Assembly (NCBI GenBank): GCA_007128075.1
Contig: SKYD01000024.1
Span: 1 to 5,166, forward strand
DNA: 5,166 nt
Source of the DNA: Thiorhodovibrio sp.
GTDB lineage: Bacteria > Pseudomonadota > Gammaproteobacteria > Chromatiales > Chromatiaceae
Reading direction: 5' to 3'
The notes under the pieces were generated by a model. The model did not search any database. It was not told where the DNA came from and saw only the letters and a program-made list of their open reading frames with translations. This document shows, piece after piece, positions 1 through 5,166 of the stretch; position 1 is the first letter of the stretch, and each line of letters opens with the position of its first letter. The position numbers were made by a program, and so were the translations under genes.

Positions 1-168
1 GAGTTCAAAGTCGTCGAGATCACCCCCAAAGGTCGCGCCCTGCAACAGCTCAAAGATCGCGACTATGCTGCCAAATATCGGGCGCTCAAGCAGCCGATTC
101 ATCTCATCGGCATCGAGTTCAGCCGCGAGAAACGGCGGGTGGTGGGGTTTGAGGTGGAGACGCTGGCG
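1..168 (+). repeat. Direct repeat, left copy (3' end of tandem paralog)
   Basis: Positions 1-168 align without gaps to 1590-1757 (offset 1589) with three mismatches: T57/C1646, G162/A1751 and C163/T1752. Identity ends at the shared GGCG just before the two stop codons. The repeat begins at the window edge, so its true left extent is unknown. The 1589-bp offset is almost exactly one gene length, as expected for a whole-gene tandem duplication. Confidence 0.95.
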
Positions 169-174
169 ACATGA
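1..174 (+). CDS. AAA-ATPase-like / PD-(D/E)XK nuclease family protein, 3' end only (upstream tandem copy)
   Basis: This is the last 57 codons plus a TGA stop (172-174) of a gene whose 5' part lies left of the window. Frame 1 opens directly with Glu-Phe-Lys, which is the E-x-K half of the PD-(D/E)XK catalytic signature, followed by the C-terminal part of the nuclease fold (KVVEITPKGRALQQL, then IHLIGIEFS). Up to its final Leu-Ala the protein is residue-for-residue identical to the end of the complete gene that follows; it then adds one extra Thr. The P-loop and Walker B regions cannot be seen, so whether this copy is full length and intact is unknown. Its stop overlaps the next start as ATGA (171-174), which suggests co-transcription and coupled translation. 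Family assignment rests on identity to the downstream paralog; the biological role is unknown. Confidence 0.85.
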   Translation, partial: EFKVVEITPKGRALQQLKDRDYAAKYRALKQPIHLIGIEFSREKRRVVGFEVETLAT

Positions 175-1760
175 ACACTTTAAAACAACAAGCATCCTCA
201 CCACCGATGATACAGTCCCGCCTAAAACTGCCCATCGGCATTCAGACCTTCAGCGAAATCCGCACTGAAAATCATTACTATGTCGATAAAACCGGCTTTG
301 CCCATCGCTTAATTGAGCAAGGCAAGTACTATTTTCTCTCCCGCCCGCGTCGTTTCGGCAAATCACTGTTTCTAGACACGCTCAAAGAGCTGTTTGAGGG
401 CAACGAGCCGTTGTTTCGCGGACTGCATATCCACGACCGCTGGGATTGGCAAACCCGCTATCCCGTGATTCGCCTGAGCTTCGCCGAGGGCGTGTTGCAC
501 AGCCGTGCCGAGCTGGATGCCAAGATTGGCGAACTGCTCACCGACAACGAAACCCGCCTTGGCGTGCGCAGTCCACACCAAAGCATTTCAGGGCGTTTTC
601 TTGGCTTGATCCGTGAAATCCACGCCCACATCGGTCAGCGCGTGGTGGTGTTGATTGATGAATACGACAAACCGATTCTCGACAACCTCACCGACCCCGA
701 AACCGCCCGCACCATGCGCGACGGTCTGCGCAATCTTTATTCAACCATCAAGGGTGCCGATGCGCATCTGCGCTTTGTGTTGCTCACTGGGGTATCAAAA
801 TTCAGCAAAGTGAGCCTGTTCTCGGGATTAAATAATCTCAACGACATCACCGTTGATCCCGAATACTCGGCACTGTGCGGTTATACCGAAGCGGATTTAG
901 AGACCGTATTCGCTCCAGAATTGTTCGACCTGGATCGCGATGAAATTCGCCGTTGGTACAACGGCTACAACTGGACTGGCGAGACGGTCTACAACCCATT
1001 TGATGTCTTGCTGCTGTTTCAAAAACGCCAGTTTCGTCCTTGGTGGTTTGAGACTGCCACGCCGACTTTTTTAATTGACTTACTCAGCCAGCGCCATACC
1101 TGGCTGCCACAACTGGGACAGTTGGAAACTGATGCCGCGCTGCTGTCCGCGTTCGATGTCGATCATATCGCCACCGAGGCGTTGTTGTTTCAAACCGGCT
1201 ATTTGACCATCGCCGCCGAGCAGCAACGCTTCGGCGAATATTGGTACCGACTGCGCTATCCAAACCATGAAGTTTATCAAAGCCTGAATAACAGCCTACT
1301 CAAGACCTGGACACCCAACGGTCAGACCATGCTCGGCAACAAACGGCAACTTGGTGAATTATTACTCGCCAACGACTTTGCCGGCATGGAACAACTATTT
1401 ACTGCATTTTTCGCCAGCATTCCAAGCGACTGGTACCGCAACAACCCCATCGCCCACTATGAAGGCTATTATGCCAGTGTGTTTTACGCTTACTTCGCCG
1501 CTTTGGGATTGGATTTAACCCCCGAGGACAGCAGCAACCACGGGCGGCTGGATCTGGCACTAAAGTTTAACCAAAATGTTTATTTATTCGAGTTCAAAGT
1601 CGTCGAGATCACCCCCAAAGGTCGCGCCCTGCAACAGCTCAAAGACCGCGACTATGCTGCCAAATATCGGGCGCTCAAGCAGCCGATTCATCTCATCGGC
1701 ATCGAGTTCAGCCGCGAGAAACGGCGGGTGGTGGGGTTTGAGGTGGAGACATTGGCGTGA
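171..1760 (+). CDS. AAA-ATPase-like protein with C-terminal PD-(D/E)XK nuclease domain (complete, 529 aa)
   Basis: This is a predicted soluble two-domain protein: an AAA-ATPase-like N-terminal domain (Pfam AAA-ATPase_like type, about residues 18-300) and a PD-(D/E)XK nuclease-superfamily domain (about 410-525, the DUF1703/PDDEXK_9 type). The opening LPIGIQTFSEIRTENHYYVDKT (19-41) is typical of the family. The P-loop is SRPRRFGKS (57-65), with K64 and S65 kept but Arg where a canonical Walker A begins with Gly. Walker B is VVVLIDEYDKP (158-168) with D163 and E164. VLLTGVSKFSK (203-213) resembles a sensor strand, and WYNGYNW (262-268) is another family block. The nuclease residues appear intact: D461 in RLDLAL, then E474 and K476 in FEFK. 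ATP binding and DNA cleavage are inferred from motifs; the role is not known (mobile or defence-associated functions are guesses). The ATG at 171 is chosen because it overlaps the upstream stop and has a purine-rich GAGGTGGAG at 151-159. An internal ATG at 207 (residue 13) is an alternative start, since conserved sequence begins only near residue 19. There is no transmembrane segment or signal peptide. Confidence 0.9.
   Translation: MNTLKQQASSPPMIQSRLKLPIGIQTFSEIRTENHYYVDKTGFAHRLIEQGKYYFLSRPRRFGKSLFLDTLKELFEGNEPLFRGLHIHDRWDWQTRYPVIRLSFAEGVLHSRAELDAKIGELLTDNETRLGVRSPHQSISGRFLGLIREIHAHIGQRVVVLIDEYDKPILDNLTDPETARTMRDGLRNLYSTIKGADAHLRFVLLTGVSKFSKVSLFSGLNNLNDITVDPEYSALCGYTEADLETVFAPELFDLDRDEIRRWYNGYNWTGETVYNPFDVLLLFQKRQFRPWWFETATPTFLIDLLSQRHTWLPQLGQLETDAALLSAFDVDHIATEALLFQTGYLTIAAEQQRFGEYWYRLRYPNHEVYQSLNNSLLKTWTPNGQTMLGNKRQLGELLLANDFAGMEQLFTAFFASIPSDWYRNNPIAHYEGYYASVFYAYFAALGLDLTPEDSSNHGRLDLALKFNQNVYLFEFKVVEITPKGRALQQLKDRDYAAKYRALKQPIHLIGIEFSREKRRVVGFEVETLA
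1590..1757 (+). repeat. Direct repeat, right copy (3' end of the complete paralog)
   Basis: This is the partner of the repeat at 1-168. It encodes residues 474-529 of the complete AAA-ATPase-like protein, starting at catalytic E474. The sequences after the two stop codons are unrelated (an open reading frame after the left copy, an AT-rich inverted repeat after the right), so the right boundary of the duplication falls within the last codons. Confidence 0.95.
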
Positions 1761-1783
1761 GCAAAAAACACAATATTTTTTGC
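1761..1783. terminator. AT-rich perfect inverted repeat directly after the AAA-ATPase-like gene (possible weak terminator)
   Basis: The arms GCAAAAAA (1761-1768) and TTTTTTGC (1776-1783) are perfect reverse complements around a 7-nt loop, beginning on the base after the TGA at 1758-1760. The position suits an end-of-transcript signal for the tandem pair. It is not a classical intrinsic terminator: the stem has only two G:C pairs and the T-run forms the descending arm instead of following a GC-rich stem. It could instead be a protein-binding site or simply AT-rich spacer. Confidence 0.35.
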
Positions 1784-1788
1784 ATAAT
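1783..1788 (+). promoter_or_regulatory. Candidate -10 hexamer upstream of ybbP (weak)
   Basis: CATAAT matches the sigma-70 -10 consensus TATAAT at five of six bases and lies 27 nt before the ybbP ATG in the only intergenic gap of the window. No good -35 box is found at 16-19 bp spacing; the best, TGAGCA at 1758-1763, matches TTGACA at three of six. If real, it would give ybbP its own promoter. The call rests on position and one hexamer only. Confidence 0.2.
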
Positions 1789-1815
1789 GTTCCTGACATC
1801 GTACTCTAACTAAAA

Positions 1816-4290
1816 ATGATCGCATTACGACTTGCTTGGCGGCTGTTACGGCGCGACTGGCGCAGCGGCGAATTTGTTCTACTGGCGGCCTCTTTAATTC
1901 TCACGGTTGCCGCCATCACTGCAGTGGGCTTTTTTACTGACCGCATCGAACGCGGTTTGATTCGCCAAGGTGGTGAGCTGATTGCCGCTGATCTGGCGAT
2001 TGAAAGCTCCATCCCACCTGCTGCGGCCTGGCTTGCCGAGGCTCACGCCCGCAATTTGCAAACCAGCCAAATTTTAACCTTTCGCAGTGTGGTGATGTCT
2101 GGCGATGACAGCCAGCTTGTCGCCGTCAAAGCCGTTGATGATCACTATCCACTGCGTGGTGAGTTGCGGGTGCAATTGACAGCGGATGCGCCAGCCGAAT
2201 CACGAACTCAGGGGCCGCCCGCTGGTGAGGTCTGGGTTGAAGCCCGACTGCTGCACAGCTTAGGTGTCAGGCTAGGCACTGCAATTCAGCTAGGTCAGTC
2301 GCAACTGACGATCAGTGGCATCCTGACCTATGAACCAGACCGTGGCGGTCAATTCGCCGGCTTTGCGCCGCGTTTGTTGTTAGCACTGGAGGATGTGCCA
2401 GCAACCGGGCTGGTGACTGCCGCCAGCCGTGTTGAGTATCGGCTGTTGGTGGCTGGCGCGGTGCGCGAGATCGACGACTTTGCGCAGTGGCTGGCTCCGC
2501 GTTTGACACCTGAGAGCGAGCTGATTGATGCCCGCACCACCCGCCCGGCGCTGGAAACGGCGATCAAACGCGCCACCCGCTTTTTGCATCTTGCAGCACT
2601 GACCACGCTGTTGGTTGCTGGTGCCGCCATGGCGTTGTCGAGTCGGCGGCTGGTGGAGCGTCAAACCGATGCCATTGCTATTATGCGCTGTCTCGGTGCG
2701 CCACGGCACCTGTTAACCCGTCTGTTTTTACTGCGGCTGGTGCTGTTTGGAATCATTGCCGGGCTGATCGGCTGTGTGCTGGGCTATCTCGCGCAGGCGG
2801 GTTTTCTTTGGCTGCTGGCAGATTGGCTCAATGAGCCACTGCCCGCCGCTTCATTGAATCCGGTGATTCTCGGCTTAGGCACCGGATTGCTGGCATTGGC
2901 AGGCTTTGCCGTGCCGCCCTTGCTGCAACTCAGCGCAGTTCCGCCAGTGCGCGTGCTGCGTCGTGAACTTGGCGCTCCGCGTGGTTCGGTGACCATCGCC
3001 GCGCTCAGTGCCTGCGCTGCCTTGGCTTTGTTATTGGTCTGGCAGGCCAATGATGCCGTGCTCGCCGCGCAATTACTCGGCGGAATCAGCGCGGCAATTC
3101 TGGCACTCGCTGCCCTCGGTGGTGGGCTGGTGTGGCTGGCGCGCCGACTCAGCGGTCGTTTGCGCGGTATCTGGCGGCTGGGGCTGGCTGGCGTTGCCCG
3201 CCGTCCTGGTGCTGCTATCTTGCAAATTGTGGGCTTCGGGTTAGGGATTTTGGCGCTGCTATTGCTCGCCATTGTGCGGCTGGATGTGCTGCAAGCCTGG
3301 GAAGCCAGTCTTCCCGACACCACGCCCAATCATTTTTTGGTCAACATTCAGCCCCACGAGGTTGCAGCGTTAACTGATTTTCTAACCAATCGTGGCGTTG
3401 AGTTTGAAGCGATGTATCCGATGATTCGCGCCCGCCTAACCGCAATCAACGACCAGCCGCTCGACCCCGATCAATTCCCCGATGCCCGAGCGCGACGCTT
3501 GGCAACCCGTGAATTTAACCTCAGTTTCGCCGCTGCGCTGCCATTAGATAACCGCATTCAGGCTGGGGCGTGGTGGTCTGAAGAGACGACAACTGCGCAG
3601 TTGTCACTGGAAACAGGAATTGCGGAAACGCTCGGGATTGCACTCGGCGATACGCTGGAGTTTTGGATCGGTGGGCAGCCGCTCAGTGCGCCAGTGACCA
3701 GCCTCAGACAGGTGCAATGGGATAATTTTAATGTCAATTTTTTTGTCATTGGCACCCCGGCCAGTTTCGCGCAGGCCCCGGCGACCTATGTCACCAGTTT
3801 TTATTTGCCCCCTGAAGATGGGCGTTTTGTTGCCGAGGTGTTGGCAGAATTTCCAGCACTCACAGTGCTCGATATCGATGCCATTCTCAATCAGGTGCGC
3901 ACGGTGATCGGTCAGGGCGCACGCGCCATTGAATATGTTTTTTTGTTTACAGTGTTGGCAGGATTGCTGGTGATGTTTGCTGGTATTCAGGCCAGCCTTG
4001 CCGAACGCCGCCTTGAACAGGGCGTGCTGCGCACCTTTGGGGCGCGCCGCGATCAGTTGCTGCGCAGTCTCATCGTTGAATTTGCTGTCACTGGCTTGCT
4101 CGCTGGCCTGGTCGCCACTCTGTGCGCGCAACTGATTGGCTGGCTGGTGGCGCGTGAGTTATTTGATCTTGCGGTTCCACTCAATCCCGGACTGTGGCTG
4201 ATCGGCATCCTCGGCAGCGCACTGATCATCGGGCTGGCGGGAAGTTTAGGAACTTATCGTGTTTTAGGCCGTCCAGTGGCGTTTGCCTGA
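1816..4290 (+). CDS. ybbP: YbbP-type ABC transporter permease (FtsX/MacB-like), 824 aa
   Basis: This is an inner-membrane permease of the FtsX/MacB/LolC-like class, the membrane half of a YbbA-YbbP-type ABC system; the substrate is not firmly established. Helix 1 is about residues 20-42 after a basic start (RLLRRDWR), then comes a large periplasmic domain (about 43-255). Hydrophobic segments follow near 256-276, 300-330, 346-372, 390-409, 414-440 and 464-488, then a second periplasmic domain (about 490-704) and helices near 705-728, 752-778 and 792-815. That makes about ten helices in two FtsX-like halves. Each half carries the coupling motif expected to contact the ATPase: RCLGAPRHLL (291-300) and RTFGARRDQLL (739-749). 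Blocks recalled from E. coli YbbP (804 aa) recur: LVAVKAVDDHYP (101-112), YPMIRARLTAIND (534-546), VTSLRQVQWD (627-636) and DIDAILNQV (686-694). The ATG at 1816 fits homolog starts, but no Shine-Dalgarno sequence precedes it (TCTAACTAAAA). No ybbA lies next to it in this window. The last 37 bp overlap convergent pdxA. Confidence 0.93.
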   Translation: MIALRLAWRLLRRDWRSGEFVLLAASLILTVAAITAVGFFTDRIERGLIRQGGELIAADLAIESSIPPAAAWLAEAHARNLQTSQILTFRSVVMSGDDSQLVAVKAVDDHYPLRGELRVQLTADAPAESRTQGPPAGEVWVEARLLHSLGVRLGTAIQLGQSQLTISGILTYEPDRGGQFAGFAPRLLLALEDVPATGLVTAASRVEYRLLVAGAVREIDDFAQWLAPRLTPESELIDARTTRPALETAIKRATRFLHLAALTTLLVAGAAMALSSRRLVERQTDAIAIMRCLGAPRHLLTRLFLLRLVLFGIIAGLIGCVLGYLAQAGFLWLLADWLNEPLPAASLNPVILGLGTGLLALAGFAVPPLLQLSAVPPVRVLRRELGAPRGSVTIAALSACAALALLLVWQANDAVLAAQLLGGISAAILALAALGGGLVWLARRLSGRLRGIWRLGLAGVARRPGAAILQIVGFGLGILALLLLAIVRLDVLQAWEASLPDTTPNHFLVNIQPHEVAALTDFLTNRGVEFEAMYPMIRARLTAINDQPLDPDQFPDARARRLATREFNLSFAAALPLDNRIQAGAWWSEETTTAQLSLETGIAETLGIALGDTLEFWIGGQPLSAPVTSLRQVQWDNFNVNFFVIGTPASFAQAPATYVTSFYLPPEDGRFVAEVLAEFPALTVLDIDAILNQVRTVIGQGARAIEYVFLFTVLAGLLVMFAGIQASLAERRLEQGVLRTFGARRDQLLRSLIVEFAVTGLLAGLVATLCAQLIGWLVARELFDLAVPLNPGLWLIGILGSALIIGLAGSLGTYRVLGRPVAFA
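3588..3605. repeat. Perfect 18-bp palindrome inside ybbP
   Basis: GACAACTGCGCAGTTGTC equals its own reverse complement over all 18 bases; flanking bases C3587 and A3606 do not extend it. It codes for part of a Thr-Thr-Ala-Gln-Leu-Ser stretch (about residues 591-597) in the second periplasmic domain of YbbP. It has the shape of a dimeric regulator site, but a location deep inside a coding region argues against an operator, and chance remains plausible. Confidence 0.4.
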
Positions 4291-5166
4291 ACTAAGGCTA
4301 ACGCCAATTCAAGCGCCGCCTCAAGGCTTCCTGCATCGGCCTGACCACTGCCTGCTAGCTCCAGCGCGGTGCCGTGATCGACTGAGGTGCGCACAATCGG
4401 CAGCCCCAGGGTGACATTCACCGCCCGTCCAAAGCCGTGGTGTTTGAGCACCGGCAGCCCTTGGTCGTGATACATCGCCAACACTGCATCCGCTGTTGCG
4501 AGCCGCTGGGGAATAAATGCAGTATCAGCAGGCACCGGGCCGATCAGATTGAGTCCTTGTTCACGGAGTTTGGTGAGCAATGGGATGATGATCTGTTGCT
4601 CTTCATGCCCGAGATGCCCATCTTCACCAGCGTGAGGGTTGAGCCCACAGACCAGAATGCGCGGCGCGGGCAGCCCAAATTGCTGACGCAATCCAGCATC
4701 CAGAATCCGCACAATGCCCTCTAGCCGCTCTTGGGTGATCGCCTCAGCAACCGCCCGCAGTGGCAGATGGGTGGTGGCAAGTGCAACCCGCAAGCGGTCG
4801 CTACACAGTAACATCAATGGCTTGGCAGCACAGCGAGCAGCCAGAAACTCAGTGTGTCCAGTGAAGGCAAACCCCGCCGCGTTGATGATGCCCTTGTGTA
4901 CTGGAGCCGTGACCATCGCGGCAAAGCTGCCTTGCAGACAGCCCTCACAGGCAAGGGTTAAGGTCTCCAACACATAAGCGGCATTGGTGGGGTTTAACTG
5001 CCCGGGGACAGCAGGAGCCGCTAAGGCACAGGGGGCGATGCGCAACTGGCCAGCGGGTTGCGGTTGGGCTGGTGCATTGGGGTCAAATGGCAACAGCACC
5101 AGCGGCAAGCGCAACTGTCGGGCGCGTTTTTGCAACAGCTTGGGATCGGCAACGACCACCAGCTCC
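4254..5166 (-). CDS. pdxA: 4-hydroxythreonine-4-phosphate dehydrogenase PdxA, 5'-truncated by window edge
   Basis: PdxA oxidises 4-phosphohydroxy-L-threonine with NAD(P)+; the product decarboxylates and is condensed by PdxJ to pyridoxine 5'-phosphate in the DXP-dependent vitamin B6 pathway. It is a cytosolic, divalent-metal-dependent homodimer. About 303 codons are visible, ending at TAA (4254-4256). The three metal-ligand histidines are present: THLPLR (His codon 4767-4769), NPHAGE (4632-4634) and MYHDQGLP (4467-4469). The substrate-binding GHTEF, TAPVHKG and VDHGTALELAG are also intact. E. coli PdxA has 329 residues, and comparison suggests about 30 N-terminal residues, including the TPGEPAGIG motif, lie beyond nt 5166. 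The frame stays open to the edge (Glu-Leu before Val-Val-Val-Ala-Asp, matching the E. coli ELVV-AD stretch), so the GTG at 5157-5159 is an internal Val codon. In E. coli, ksgA follows pdxA in the surA-pdxA-ksgA-apaG-apaH cluster; here ybbP follows convergently, so that arrangement is not kept downstream. Confidence 0.96.
   Translation of the reverse strand, partial: ELVVVADPKLLQKRARQLRLPLVLLPFDPNAPAQPQPAGQLRIAPCALAAPAVPGQLNPTNAAYVLETLTLACEGCLQGSFAAMVTAPVHKGIINAAGFAFTGHTEFLAARCAAKPLMLLCSDRLRVALATTHLPLRAVAEAITQERLEGIVRILDAGLRQQFGLPAPRILVCGLNPHAGEDGHLGHEEQQIIIPLLTKLREQGLNLIGPVPADTAFIPQRLATADAVLAMYHDQGLPVLKHHGFGRAVNVTLGLPIVRTSVDHGTALELAGSGQADAGSLEAALELALALVQANATGRPKTR
4277..4306. terminator. Hairpin at the ybbP stop in the convergent overlap (possible bidirectional terminator)
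   Basis: The arms TGGCGTTTGCCT (4277-4288) and AGGCTAACGCCA (4295-4306) pair at 11 of 12 positions, with one T:T mismatch (4284/4299) and a 6-nt loop GAACTA. Seven pairs are G:C. The loop contains most of the ybbP TGA (4288-4290), and the whole element lies in pdxA coding sequence, about 20 nt before its stop. Neither strand has a T-run after the stem, so it is not a textbook intrinsic terminator; it may pause polymerase or protect 3' ends. Because the genes overlap, any hairpin-type end signal has to lie inside coding sequence, and this is the best candidate I found. Confidence 0.45.

Noticed and set aside
65..268. Short plus-strand open frame overlapping the end of the upstream gene, with a near-copy of its first half at 1576-1809
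   Set aside because: It appears twice only because the underlying DNA is duplicated. It is an out-of-frame, Ser/Arg/Trp-rich reading of the nuclease-domain coding sequence, and its sequence after the repeat differs between copies.
171..1760. Interpreting the AAA-ATPase-like gene as a transposase or insertion sequence
   Set aside because: No terminal inverted repeats or target-site duplications bracket the gene, and the motifs are P-loop plus PD-(D/E)XK of the AAA-ATPase_like type, not those of a DDE or tyrosine recombinase.
2627..2636. 10-bp palindrome CGCCATGGCG in ybbP
   Set aside because: It is short enough to be expected several times by chance in a GC-rich coding region and has no positional support.
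2784..3329. 181-codon open frame antisense to ybbP
   Set aside because: The translation is dominated by Ser, Ala, Arg and Pro, as expected for the reverse reading of Leu/Ala/Gly-rich transmembrane segments; no domain or start signal supports it.
3604..4131. 175-codon open frame antisense to ybbP
   Set aside because: The composition is low in hydrophobic residues and rich in Gln, Lys and His, with no recognisable domain. The plus strand holds a well-supported permease, so this is a shadow.
4437..4977. Two plus-strand open frames antisense to pdxA
   Set aside because: They lie opposite the conserved PdxA motifs (metal-ligand histidines, GHTEF) and show no recognisable family features.
5157..5159. 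GTG on the minus strand as the pdxA start codon
   Set aside because: The frame stays open upstream to the window edge, and the Glu-Leu before it continues the similarity to E. coli PdxA. The start must lie outside the window because the N-terminal TPGEPAGIG motif is missing.

Overview
The window looks like a chromosomal segment of a moderately GC-rich gammaproteobacterium. The evidence is a full-length YbbP-type ABC transporter permease and a PdxA that both read, by memory comparison, much like the Escherichia coli proteins (shared blocks such as RARLTAIND in YbbP and VDHGTALELAG in PdxA). The genus cannot be fixed from this sequence. Members of the AAA-ATPase-like/PD-(D/E)XK family seen at the left are often multicopy in environmental bacteria, so they do not narrow it further.

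Layout: (1) nt 1-174, plus strand, the last 57 codons of an AAA-ATPase-like/PD-(D/E)XK nuclease-family gene that enters from the left edge. (2) nt 171-1760, plus strand, a complete 529-residue protein of the same family, joined to the first gene by an ATGA stop/start overlap. The ends of the two genes are nearly identical in DNA (three differences in 168 positions, all silent), so this is a tandem paralog pair. (3) nt 1761-1815, a short AT-rich intergenic gap with a perfect 8-bp inverted repeat and a weak -10-like hexamer. (4) nt 1816-4290, plus strand, an 824-residue ybbP-like permease. (5) nt 4254-5166, minus strand, pdxA, convergent with and overlapping ybbP by 37 bp and running off the right edge, so that its first ~30 codons are missing. 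A 12-bp-arm hairpin (one mismatch) sits on the ybbP stop codon inside this overlap.

How the genes relate: the two AAA-ATPase-like genes form a probable translationally coupled unit of unknown cellular role. YbbP would need an ATP-binding partner (YbbA-type), which is not in the window. PdxA is an unrelated housekeeping enzyme of pyridoxal 5'-phosphate synthesis that only shares its 3' end with ybbP. I see no tRNA, rRNA, CRISPR array, transposase or integrase. The least ordinary element is the tandem AAA-ATPase-like pair beside housekeeping genes; nothing in the window proves a new system.
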